A DNA stretch of 64,000 bases. It comes from Ostreococcus lucimarinus CCE9901 (lineage: Eukaryota; Chlorophyta; Mamiellophyceae; Mamiellales; Bathycoccaceae). Each line of letters opens with the position of its first letter. Positions within the stretch are counted from its first letter, which is position 1. This document shows, piece after piece, positions 53,063 through 62,414 of this stretch. The notes under the pieces were generated by a model. The model worked only from the letters and a program-made list of their open reading frames with translations. It did not search any database and was not told where the DNA came from. The translations under genes were made by a program, and so were the position numbers. The stretch is taken from contig NC_009361.1 of the NCBI RefSeq assembly GCF_000092065.1, positions 310,001 through 374,000 of the forward strand, written 5' to 3'.

Positions 53063-56029
53063 TTACTTTGGCGATAAAGCGGCGGTGACTGTGGTGAGAG
53101 CTTCGTCTAAGGCGGCGTCGAGTTGCGTGGCGTCGCGACCGCCGGCTTGGGCAAATCCCGGTTTCCCACCGCCGCCGCCGCCGCACTTCTTCGCCGCGGC
53201 GCCAAGGACTTGACCGGCTTTAAGACCGCCATCCTTTTGAACTTTGTCGTCAAACAGGGCGACGAGACCGACATTTGCACCATTTGCACTGCCGAGCACG
53301 ATGGCGGCGCCGTCACCGAGCTGCGCCGCGAGGTTTTCGGCGGCGACTTTGAGCGCGGCGGGATCGACGCCGTCGAGACGCGCCACGAGCACCTTCGCCT
53401 CGCCAACTTCGCGAGCTTGAGACACCAAAGCACCAGCCTTGGCGACGGCTAATTCCCCTCTCAGAGACTCTGCGAGCTTCTGCGTCGCGCGCAAGTCTTC
53501 TTGCAAACTCGACACGCGACCCGTGATTTCCTCCGGCGGCACGCGCAATGCGCTGGCGAGCTGCTTCACCACGGCGTCGCGTTGCTGCAAAAGCTCAACC
53601 ACGCCCGCACCCGCGACAGCTTCGATGCGTCGGATGCCGCTCGCGATGCCAGCTTCGCTCAATATTTTGAAGCCTCCGATTTCAGCTGTGTTAGACACGT
53701 GCGTGCCACCGCAAAGTTCCATGGAGATGCCCGGCACGTCGACGACGCGCACGACGTCACCGTACTTTTCGCCAAACATCATCGTCGCTCCTTTGTCCTT
53801 TGCGGCGGCGATGGGCATCTCTTCCGCGGTCAAAGCCGCGCTTTGCGAAATCCATCCGTTAACTAAGTTTTCGACCTCCAAAAGTTGAGCCTCGGTCGGC
53901 GCCTTGGGAGAATTGAAATCAAATCGAAGGCGGTCGAAACCGCACAGCGAACCGGCTTGGGAGACGTCTTCTCCGAGAACCTTCTTGAGCGCGGATTGAA
54001 GCAAGTGCGTGGCGGTGTGATTGCTCTTCGCGCGTCGGCGAGAGTTTTCGTCCACGTTCGCGGTTACCTGGCTGCCCTTCTTGATCGAGCCCTTCGTCAC
54101 GGTGGCCGTGTGTACGATGATGCGACCGCCGCCGGCCTTTTGCACATCCGACACCTCCAGCGTCGCGCCGTCGGCGGTGTGAAGCACGCCGTTATCACCC
54201 ACTTGACCACCACTTTCGGCGTAGAACGGCGTGACATCTAAGACTATATCCACTTTGGCACCCTCCGGCGCTTCCTCCACGGATTCTCCCCCGCAAACGA
54301 TGGCCAACACGTTGGAAACATCGCTCGACGTGCTTTCATACCCAATGAAGGTGCTCTTCGCCCCGAGCTCATCCGCGACTCGCGCCAACGCATTCCCAGC
54401 GGTGACGTCTACAGTTTGATGTGCGGCTTGACTCATCGAACGCTGCTCGGCCATCGCACTCTCAAAACCTTCCAAGTCCACCGTGATACCAGCTTCAGTG
54501 GCGACATCCGCGGTGATGTCAAGCGGGAAGCCATACGTATCGTACAGCGTAAAGGCATCCTTGCCGCTCAACCCCGTCTTTGTCTTCTTCGCCGTCTCGA
54601 TGAGCTCAGCGAGCATCTCTTCGCCACGACCGAGTGTCTTCTGGAAGCTCAATTCCTCGCGCTCGAGCTCGGCGAGAATGCGCGCCGAGTTCTTAGCGAC
54701 TTGCGGATCGCAACCTTCCGACATGGAAATCGCGACTTCGGCGATGGCCGGCGTGAACGCGCTCGCCCCTTCTTCGGGCTTGATCCCGAGCAAACGCCCG
54801 TTTCGCACAACTCGGCGAAGCAATCGTCTAACGATGTACCCACGCCCGATATTCGAGGCGAAAACGCCGTCGGAAATCATGTAACTCACCGCTCGCGTGT
54901 GGTCGCCGATGACTTTGAGCTGCTGCTTTTGCACGTCGTTGCACGCGTTGTAATCGATCCCAGCCATCGACGCCGCTTTATTAATGATGGGCATTATCAA
55001 ATCTGTTTCGTAATTGTTCGGCACGCCTTGAAGAATCTGCGCCATGCGCTCGAGACCCATGCCGGTGTCGATATTCTTATTCTTCAACGGCGTCACGCCG
55101 CCGTCGGCGTCGCGATTGAGTTCCATGAAGACCAAGTTGTAAAACTCGATGAATCGTGAATCATCATCCAAATCCGCACCCTCGAGCCCACGTTCTGGGT
55201 AAAAATCGTAGTACAGCTCCGAGCACGGCCCACACGGGCCCGTGGGACCGGCGGCCCAAAAGTTATCCTTCTCGTCCATGCGCTTAATGCGAGACTCGGG
55301 AACGCCCACGACGTCGCGCCAAATCGCAAACGCCTCGTCATCCTCGCGAAACACGCTCACCCAAACCCGCTCGGGGTTCAACCCAAACTCCCCAGTCGCC
55401 AACTCCCACGCCCACTGGCACGCGTCCTTCTTAAAATAATCCCCGAAACTGAAATTCCCCAACATTTCAAAAAACGTATGATGCCTCGCCGTGACGCCGA
55501 CGTTTTCAATGTCATTCGTCCGCACGCACTTTTGCGTCGTCGTCGCCCTCTCGTGCGCGCGCTCCCGCTGTCCCATGAACACCGGTTTGAATTGCAACAT
55601 TCCCGCAATCGTGAGCAACACCGTGGGATCCTCCGGGACTAACGAACTCGACGGCAGCACCGCGTGTCCGCGCGTCTCGTAAAATTTCAGAAACCTCTGT
55701 CGAATCGCCGCGCCGGAGTTATCCTTCCCTCGCGCGTTCGGGTTCGCGTTCGTCAACCGTTCGCGCTCGGTCGCCGCGCTCATGACGCGCACGGCGATCC
55801 CGCGTCCGTTGGCGCGTTGCGAGCGCGCGCGATGGATCGACGGCGACGCGACGGCGCTCGACGTCGTCGCGAACGCGGGTCGACCGAGCGTCATGGCGAC
55901 GAGGGATCGTCCGATGCGGCTCGGTGCGGCCGCGCCGAGGGACGCCGGGGGGGCGGAAGACGTCGCGCGAGTGCGGGTGACGCGCGTGATCGCCACCGCG
56001 GAGTCTCGGAGCAGGCCGAGACGCGTCAT
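53063..56029 (-). CDS. Alanyl-tRNA synthetase, organelle-targeted
   Basis: 988 residues from the ATG at 56029 (MTRLGLLRDSAVAIT). About 110 residues of Arg/Ala/Ser-rich leader look like a plastid/mitochondrial signal. The class II core starts at IRQRFLKFYETRGHAVLPS and includes motif 2 (HHTFFEMLGNFSFGDYFK) and NIDTGMGLERMAQIL. The editing domain has HTATHLLQSALK and CGGTHVSNTAEIGGF (the metal-binding His and Cys residues). The C-Ala domain ends with GGGGGKPGFAQAGG. All are typical of the bacterial-like enzyme used in plant organelles. It attaches alanine to tRNA-Ala and removes wrongly attached serine or glycine. A second, cytosolic enzyme or dual targeting is to be expected but is not visible here. 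Confidence 0.93.
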   Translation of the reverse strand: MTRLGLLRDSAVAITRVTRTRATSSAPPASLGAAAPSRIGRSLVAMTLGRPAFATTSSAVASPSIHRARSQRANGRGIAVRVMSAATERERLTNANPNARGKDNSGAAIRQRFLKFYETRGHAVLPSSSLVPEDPTVLLTIAGMLQFKPVFMGQRERAHERATTTQKCVRTNDIENVGVTARHHTFFEMLGNFSFGDYFKKDACQWAWELATGEFGLNPERVWVSVFREDDEAFAIWRDVVGVPESRIKRMDEKDNFWAAGPTGPCGPCSELYYDFYPERGLEGADLDDDSRFIEFYNLVFMELNRDADGGVTPLKNKNIDTGMGLERMAQILQGVPNNYETDLIMPIINKAASMAGIDYNACNDVQKQQLKVIGDHTRAVSYMISDGVFASNIGRGYIVRRLLRRVVRNGRLLGIKPEEGASAFTPAIAEVAISMSEGCDPQVAKNSARILAELEREELSFQKTLGRGEEMLAELIETAKKTKTGLSGKDAFTLYDTYGFPLDITADVATEAGITVDLEGFESAMAEQRSMSQAAHQTVDVTAGNALARVADELGAKSTFIGYESTSSDVSNVLAIVCGGESVEEAPEGAKVDIVLDVTPFYAESGGQVGDNGVLHTADGATLEVSDVQKAGGGRIIVHTATVTKGSIKKGSQVTANVDENSRRRAKSNHTATHLLQSALKKVLGEDVSQAGSLCGFDRLRFDFNSPKAPTEAQLLEVENLVNGWISQSAALTAEEMPIAAAKDKGATMMFGEKYGDVVRVVDVPGISMELCGGTHVSNTAEIGGFKILSEAGIASGIRRIEAVAGAGVVELLQQRDAVVKQLASALRVPPEEITGRVSSLQEDLRATQKLAESLRGELAVAKAGALVSQAREVGEAKVLVARLDGVDPAALKVAAENLAAQLGDGAAIVLGSANGANVGLVALFDDKVQKDGGLKAGQVLGAAAKKCGGGGGGKPGFAQAGGRDATQLDAALDEALTTVTAALSPK

Positions 56030-56136
56030 GGTGTGCGAACGCGCGCGATGACGTGTGCGCTTTATGCGAAGGTTTTGGGACGAGGGACGACGCTCGTCGC
56101 GATTGGTCGACGTGAAATCGATTGCAATACGGCTAG

Positions 56137-57300
56137 TTAATCTGAGAAGTGCGCGATGATGAGCTGTTTTAAAGTCTTCATTCTCTCCACGATCGCGGGA
56201 CTCATCATCGCCGCCGCGTCGCCGCGTAAATTCTTCTTGCCGGCGCTCTGGTGGAAATTCTCCACGATGACGTCGATGAGCTTGAGCAGGGCGGCGGGCT
56301 CGCACCAGAGTAAATCGGTGTTCGAGCCGATTTCCTCGAGCTCGGGACCGGGAGTGAAGGCTTCTTCTAACGCATTTCTTTGATCCTGGGGATCCTCTAA
56401 GGATAGAATGTACTTTAAGATGCGGACTTCCTTCGGTTGCTGGCGAGACGTCGTGTCCTTCATCTTGAAGTACAGGTGCGCCATGACGTCTTTGACTTCC
56501 TCGCTCGTGTACGGGCTCTCCTTCACGCTCATGTGTGCCTTAGAAGCGGTGAGGATTAAGGCGGGCGAAATTTGATTCGCCATCGCCAACTCATCGATTT
56601 TCGCATCCATGGCATCTAAAGAATCACACTGTAAAATATCTTGCAGCGTCTGCGTCGCCTCTTCGATCACCGCTTGGTCCTTCGAAGCCTCATCGTAGGC
56701 CTCACACAAACTCAGCAACAGCGCCGCATCCTTCGCCATCGACTCTTTCGCGTTGTCATCTTCACCTTGCGCCACGGCTTCCAGCTTAAACGTCAAATAC
56801 GTAAAGAATTCTGGCGAAAACTCCGCGCGTCTCGTCGCCACGAACCCTTCCCACATGTCCACCTCCTTCGCCCGCACTTCTTCTAACAGCGCGTGATACC
56901 CATCGACGCGCTCATCCAGCGCCATGAGTTTCCTTCGCAATTTACTCAATCGCATCTCATCGTCCGGATCCTCGCACTGCTGTGCGCGCGTTTTCACGCG
57001 TTCGAACAACCCGTCCCGAAGCTCGCGCCACTTGCCCGAAAACGCCAAGAGCCCAATCCAATCCTTCTCCTCTCTCTTATCGAACACGTCCGTGAGTTTG
57101 TCGTACATCGCGGGCGAGCGGTCGATGATTTGCTCGTTTTCGCCGTAGTATCGCTCGGGCTTGGCGCGAGGCGCGCGAGGCGTCGCGCGGCGACCGCGGT
57201 GAAGCGGCGGCGGCGGTCGGCGCGTCGTGGACGAAGACGTCGACTGCGGCGCGAGAGAGGCGCGCGCATCGCGCGTGAGCGAGGTGGACATCGCGCGCAT
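56137..57300 (-). CDS. Plastid-targeted helical protein of unknown function
   Basis: 387 residues from the ATG at 57300 (MRAMSTSLTRDARASLAPQ), which gives a good transit peptide; ATG 57435 would leave only 33 bp to the next gene. The mature protein is helical and acidic (KREEKDWIGLLAFSGKWREL, then FFTYLTFKLEAVAQGEDDNAK[split]). The distinctive end is PEVERMKTLKQLII-like (AIVERMKTLKQLIIAHFSD). It resembles the plant chloroplast protein At4g37920 ('endoribonuclease E-like'), but I could not verify that. Function is unknown. Confidence 0.72.
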   Translation of the reverse strand: MRAMSTSLTRDARASLAPQSTSSSTTRRPPPPLHRGRRATPRAPRAKPERYYGENEQIIDRSPAMYDKLTDVFDKREEKDWIGLLAFSGKWRELRDGLFERVKTRAQQCEDPDDEMRLSKLRRKLMALDERVDGYHALLEEVRAKEVDMWEGFVATRRAEFSPEFFTYLTFKLEAVAQGEDDNAKESMAKDAALLLSLCEAYDEASKDQAVIEEATQTLQDILQCDSLDAMDAKIDELAMANQISPALILTASKAHMSVKESPYTSEEVKDVMAHLYFKMKDTTSRQQPKEVRILKYILSLEDPQDQRNALEEAFTPGPELEEIGSNTDLLWCEPAALLKLIDVIVENFHQSAGKKNLRGDAAAMMSPAIVERMKTLKQLIIAHFSD

Positions 57301-57468
57301 GGAGCGCGCGCGCGTGTAGGGGCGTGCGCGGGCGCGGTGGGCGTCTGCGACGCGCGGTGATGTGACGTCCCGAGGCGCGCGGGCGCTCGAGCGCGCCGGT
57401 TCGACGAATGTCCGTCGAGCGCGTGGAAAAGTCATCGAAGATATCGCTATCAAATCACAAGAATCGAA

Positions 57469-58341
57469 TCATAAATAATGCGCGCGATTACCCGAGCGCT
57501 GCTCGGCCGCGCGCCGCGCGGCGTACCTGGCGCCGACGGAATTTTTCCGATGATGCCACTGGAGCGCGAGAGGCAGCGCGCGCGTGAACAAAACGTAAAT
57601 CAAACCCACGCCGCCTCCTGCGAGCATGGCGACGCGTCCCGCATCTATTTTCGAACCTTTGGAAGCTTTACGCGATTTCTTGCCGCGCTTCTTCGACGGT
57701 TTCGACGTTTTCGCCTTGTCGGCCGATCCGCTTCGCCGCGCCGCGCGTTCGCTCGACTTGGCCGCCGCACCATCGAAACACCATCGCTCGCCCGGGGCGA
57801 CGTAATCCCATCCCGCGGCTTCACACATCTCTTTTCCCTTATCCCTCACGTCCCCGATCCACTCCGACAGTTTGGTGCAGATCGTATCGCTCGGTCGACA
57901 CGGCACCAACCGCCGCGACCCGTCCTCCGCGAAGAACTCATCCGCGCACGCCCTGTACACCCCATCGCACGCCGCCGCGCACACCGGCACGCCTTCGCTC
58001 ACCCCTACTCTCGCATCGCACACGCTGCACTCCAGCGCGCCCCACGCGTCTCGGCATCGCTCGCCGAACCCGTTCAGCTGCATGTGCACCGCGCGCACGC
58101 GCGCCGCGTCCGTCTGTTCCTTCCCGCAGCACGTCGACCCGCGATGGGCGTCGCAGAACGTCATCCCCGACCCCTTCGCGGGTTTTTGTCCGTGACGCGC
58201 GAACGGGGCGTGGCGCTCCTTGCTCGCGCACGTCGCGCCGTCCGCGGCGCTCGCGGTTTTCGCCGTCAGCATCACCAACGAAGCCATCGCGATCGCGACG
58301 CGCGCGCGCGGCGAGGCTCGACGCGCGCGCGAGGCGCGCAT
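57469..58341 (-). CDS. Cysteine-rich secreted/membrane protein, folate-receptor-like
   Basis: 290 residues from the ATG at 58341. A signal peptide (VAIAMASLVMLTAKTASAADG[split]) is followed by a ~160-residue Cys-rich domain with about 14 cysteines, including STCCGKEQTDAARVRAVHMQ and CSVCDARVGVSEGVPVCAAAC[split]; the pattern resembles the folate-receptor-like (Folate_rec) domain found in many algae and plants. A Lys-rich stretch (KPSKKRGKKSRKASKG) precedes one membrane span (GRVAMLAGGGVGLIYVLFTRA[split]). Type I topology fits. Whether it binds folate is unknown. It is head-to-head with the START-like gene at 58608. Confidence 0.75.
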   Translation of the reverse strand: MRASRARRASPRARVAIAMASLVMLTAKTASAADGATCASKERHAPFARHGQKPAKGSGMTFCDAHRGSTCCGKEQTDAARVRAVHMQLNGFGERCRDAWGALECSVCDARVGVSEGVPVCAAACDGVYRACADEFFAEDGSRRLVPCRPSDTICTKLSEWIGDVRDKGKEMCEAAGWDYVAPGERWCFDGAAAKSSERAARRSGSADKAKTSKPSKKRGKKSRKASKGSKIDAGRVAMLAGGGVGLIYVLFTRALPLALQWHHRKNSVGARYAARRAAEQRSGNRAHYL

Positions 58342-58607
58342 CGCGCGCGAGACGCGCGCGCGTCGACGCGCGCGCGCGCGAGACCGCGCGTCACGACGCG
58401 ACGCGCGCGCGGCGTCGGTGAGTGCGGTCGGACCGACGCGCGGCACACGAGCGCGCGCGCGCGAACGACGGCGTCGCGCGCGGTCGCGAGCGCGCGAACG
58501 CGCGGACGCGAACGCGCGCGAACGCGCGGCGGGCGCGAAGGGCGCGCGCGCGGTCGCGCGCGCGACGGGGAGACGCGAAGGGGGACGACGTCACGAAGGC
58601 GAGGAAG

Positions 58608-59378
58608 ATGCGCGCGGTCGACGCGCGCGCGGTGACGACGACGAAGGCGACGACGACGCGCGAGCGCGCGTCACGCGCGTCGCGCGCGTGGTCGACGCGA
58701 GGGAGGGCGACGAAACCGGCGCGGGACGAGAGAGGAGGGAGGCGAGGACGCGGCGGCGCGCTCGAGGCGGCGGCGGAACGCGCGGAGCGAAGCGAAAACG
58801 AAATCTTTAGCGTCGCTCGAGCGCCGGCGTGCGAACTGCTGTCGAATGAGAATGGGGCGTACACGGTGCGGGGGGAGATGACGCTGCGCGGCGTCGCGGC
58901 GTCGAGCGTGTATAATCTATTGACGGATTACGAGGCTTCGCCGCGGGCGTTTCGAGCGGTGCGGAGCGTGAGGGTGATCGAGTGCGAGGGTGATGCGTGC
59001 GTGGCGAGTAATATTTACATCGAGCAGGAGTGTGAATGGAAGTTTTTTGTTTTCGGAGGGGCGTTTCCGTGCGCGTTTGAGGTTGAGGAACGCGACGAAG
59101 AGATGAAGATGAAGTGTTCGCTCGCGCGGGGTCGGCGAGGCACGGGGTTTTTAAAACAGTTTGAGGGGTCGTGGTCGGTGGAGAATACGAGCGAAGGGGT
59201 GCTAATCGAACACACCCTGATGGTGAAGCCGAAACTGACCCCGCCGTACGCGAGTAAAATTTTTGTACAGCAAGTGGAGCAGATTCTCGAAGACGTGGTG
59301 AACGAAATCGAGACGTGGAACGGCGTCGTCTACGGCAAGCCTCCGCATCGCCAGGGCGTGGACGCCTCGATTATTTAA
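58608..59378 (+). CDS. START/polyketide-cyclase-like plastid protein
   Basis: 256 residues from the ATG at 58608 (MRAVDARAVTTTKATTTRE). The Arg/Thr-rich leader is transit-peptide-like. The domain at about 75-240 shows the SRPBCC/START pattern: a first strand (LLSNENGAYTVRGEMTLRGV), helix SVYNLLTDYEASPRAFRAV, antiparallel strands and a long C-terminal helix (IFVQQVEQILEDVVNEIETW). Such domains bind lipids, quinones or pigments in a deep pocket. It is related in pattern to plastid and COQ10-like cyclase/START proteins, with no closer assignment. It contains no membrane span. Confidence 0.8.
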   Translation: MRAVDARAVTTTKATTTRERASRASRAWSTRGRATKPARDERGGRRGRGGALEAAAERAERSENEIFSVARAPACELLSNENGAYTVRGEMTLRGVAASSVYNLLTDYEASPRAFRAVRSVRVIECEGDACVASNIYIEQECEWKFFVFGGAFPCAFEVEERDEEMKMKCSLARGRRGTGFLKQFEGSWSVENTSEGVLIEHTLMVKPKLTPPYASKIFVQQVEQILEDVVNEIETWNGVVYGKPPHRQGVDASII

Positions 59379-59520
59379 TATTTAATATTCTTGAGTGTTT
59401 GTATCGTTAGTTTCGTCGTCATTGTTTGCTAGAACAATTTATATGTAATTTTTGAGTGCAGCTATACTCTGAGCATCTGGAGCTGGTGTCGTTTACAAGT
59501 ACAGTGCGCGGGGACGGAAT

Positions 59521-61497
59521 CTAAGCGGCGGACGTCAGCACTTCGCTCGCGAAGTACCGCACATCCGCATCGGGGTCGCTTTGAAGACCGACTAGAATAG
59601 GTCTGATTTCGCTCTGGAATTTTGCCACATCAATCGCCTTGATGAGCGGAGAGAGCGCCTTGGCGGCGTTGAAGCGCACGTTGGGCACGGTGTCCGTCGT
59701 AGCATGCTTGATGATTGGCAAGATTTCCCCAAGAATCACTTCTTCGCCGACCGCTGGGGCGAGAAGCGACACCGCTCGTAACACAGTCAAGCGATAGAGG
59801 TAGTGGTGTGACGACATGAGTTCCTTGATGCGTGGAAAAATGTATTCGAGCGCCCAGTCGGCTCCGAAAATCTCCGTCAAGCGGAACAAGTTATTCGCCG
59901 CAGCTTCGCGAATGGAATAAACTGAGTCTTGCAACCATTGCAGACAGAGCGAGTTTAGTAAATCATCACCGCTGTCTGATCCTTCGTCCTTTTGGAACAA
60001 GAAGGTCGTGCCGATCTGTTGCGCTAACACCGGAATGTATTCGATGATAGCTAATCGAACTCGCCAGTGCTTGTCTTCTGCTAATTCTTTGATCGCCGGA
60101 AGAAGCTCAGTAGAAAGCATCTCCACCCCGATTACCGTGTTCACTTGCTCGAGTTTGCTGATGATGTTCAGTCGCACATCCGGAAACTCATCCTTGAGCA
60201 AAATGAAAAACACCGGGAGCAGCTTTTCCACCGTCGTGTCTTTACCCATGGTTGGGGCCAAACCCAATACAGCCTCCGCAAGCGCGGCTCGCACGTGCTG
60301 AGACGAATCATTCGCCAGTTCGTGTACTTTCGGTAAGATCTTTTCCGCGGAGTACACCGCACCCGCGAGTGAGCAAAACTCTGAAATCTTACCGGCGGCG
60401 GAAATTCTAACTTCTCCCTCTGAGTCGCCGAGCAAGGCTACGTACGCGTCAAATAATCCCTTTGCCGCAACCTCTGCGCCTACTACGTCGCACATCTCAT
60501 ATATTTGCTGCGCCACCGCGTATCGAACGCGCCAACTCTTGTCGGCGGCGAGCTTGAGCACTATAGGGACGATCTTGTTCGCACAATCCGTCGCAGAGAG
60601 CAACTTGCCTAAAACCACGCAGTCCTCGACGACGAGCAACCGAACCGAATCTTGATCATCACTCGTGAGCGCCGCGAACATCGTCAGCAACTCGTTCACG
60701 ATGAAATCTCCCGAGCTCACTATGGCAATTTTTCCCAAGTTCTGCGCCGCCGCGCGTCGAACCATGGGCGTCTCGTCGGCGCACAAATCTCTAAACATCC
60801 CGGTCAACGTGTTACGCAACTCCAACTGCGACTCCTCCGAGCGTTCAAACGCGGTCGCGAACAACCCACACGCGCTCACTCGCGCCGTAAACCAATCACC
60901 TTGCGCTAATCTTTCGATCAAAGGCACAAAATATTTCCCAATCCCTCCCGGCGTCATCGCTCGACCCACCGCGCACGCCGTCTCCACCGCCTTGGCCCGC
61001 ACCACCGTCTCCTCTACCGTTATCAGCGTCTCCAACGGCGCCAGGATCACGTGCACGTGTTCCTCCCCGCCGACCGCATCGATCAACGTCGCCAATTCTC
61101 CCGCGATCGCCAGCAGGCACTCATCATCCTCGTCGTCCCGCTCCGCCAAAAACGGCACGAGTTCGCTCCGCGCCCGCTCCGCCCCCAGCGCCTTGGCGAT
61201 CGTCCCCAGCTTCGCGATCGACTTCAATCGCAGCTCCACGTCCTCGCTCTGCGTCGAGCGCGACGAAACGCGTCCTCACCATCGTCAGTCCTCGCGCGCT
61301 TGCCCCGCGCCGCATCGCCGCGTCACCGCGCCGCACTTTAAATCAAATCATCGCCTCGTCCCGATCGCGCGCGCGCCCTCGCGTTATCGCCGCCCGCGCT
61401 CGCGTTCGCGCACCTTGAGGTCATCGATCAGCGCCCCGACGGAGATGGCGTCGTCCTCTTCCGCGTGCGCGGTCGTGGACGGCGCGTCGTGCGACAT
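59521..61497 (-). CDS. PP2AA: PP2A scaffolding subunit A (PR65), two exons
   Basis: Exons are 61414-61497 and 59521-61248, encoding 603 residues. Exon 1 gives [20 protein letters not shown] then GALIDDLK, and exon 2 continues [21 protein letters not shown][split]; the junction rebuilds HEAT repeat 1. The 165-nt intron has a GTGCGCG donor, a CTGAC branch site and a GCAG acceptor. The protein is a run of about 15 HEAT repeats; typical blocks are [12 protein letters not shown] and [22 protein letters not shown]65 holds the catalytic C and regulatory B subunits of PP2A together. The start codon is 94 bp from that of RPB11, head-to-head. Confidence 0.93.
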
Positions 61498-61591
61498 CGT
61501 GCGAGCGTCGCGCGTCGTCGTGTGCGTCGCGCGACCGCCGATCGGTCGATCGGCACTTCACCGCGCGCGCTCGCGGTCGTCGCGCCGCGCG

Positions 61592-62070
61592 ATGAATCAA
61601 CCGAGCCGCGCCGATCGGTTCGTCCTGCCCGAGGGCGAGCGCAAGCTGTCGTACGAGCGCGACACCAAGGTGGAGAACGCGGGGACGTTCGTGCTGCAGC
61701 GCGAGGACCACACGATTGGAAATTTGTTGCGAATGTGCGTGCGAGCGCGCGCGCGAAGCGAAAGACGCGGCGGGATGACGCGCGAATCGCGCGCGAAATG
61801 ACGCGCGGGATGATGCGAGCGCGAACGACTGACGATGACGACGACGGACGGCGCGAGAACTGTAGGGAGCTGCACAAGAACCCCGACGTGGTGTTCGCCG
61901 GGTACAAGAACCCTCACCCGACGGATCATAGAATCGTGCTCAAGGTGCACACGAACGCGAATACGACGCCGGTGCAGGCGCTGAGGGATGCGGTGACTAA
62001 TTTGCGAGCGGAGGTGGGCGATTTGTCGCAACAGTTTGCGGATGAGATTAACGCGCTTCGACGCGAATAA
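61592..62070 (+). CDS. RPB11: RPB11, RNA polymerase II subunit, two exons
   Basis: Exons are 61592-61734 and 61866-62070, encoding 115 residues, the usual RPB11 size. Exon 1 reads [39 protein letters not shown] and GNLLR. The 131-nt intron (GTGCGT donor, CTGAC branch, TAG acceptor) has phase 2, and exon 2 continues as [26 protein letters not shown] and FAGYKNPHP are signature motifs of the alpha-like dimerisation fold that pairs RPB11 with RPB3. A shorter reading through the intron would break the fold at a stop. Confidence 0.94.
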
Positions 62071-62173
62071 GATTTGGTCGCGACGTCGCGAAAGCGTTTT
62101 GTAAATAGATTTTAGAGTCAAAGAAAGAGTCGGATTACAACATTATTACTCCACCATCGTATTGGTGGATGTG

Positions 62174-62205
<32 letters not shown>

Positions 62206-62414
62206 TCAATTCGTAAATAGTTGAAAAGTACATAGAAAACAGGAGCGACCAGCGTCTTGTCGTCGCCAAATATACATGTAAATCACGCCGCGTTCCGGTG
62301 AATCCGCGGCGACCTTATTATTCGTTATCATACTTGTTTTGATCGTCATACTTTGTTCGACGACGTTTTCTTCCGAAAACATCAATCAATCAATCAATCA
62401 ATTCATAATCCTCA
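62071..62414. other. Convergent gap with two microsatellites
   Basis: 344 bp between the stop codons of RPB11 and the kinase. A GTGC/GCGT tetranucleotide array lies at about 62171-62206 and an ATCA/TCAA tetranucleotide array at about 62381-62402. The remainder is AT-richer 3' flank, and CTCCACCATCGTATTGGTGG (about 62151-62170) could form a small hairpin. No gene was found. Confidence 0.6.
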
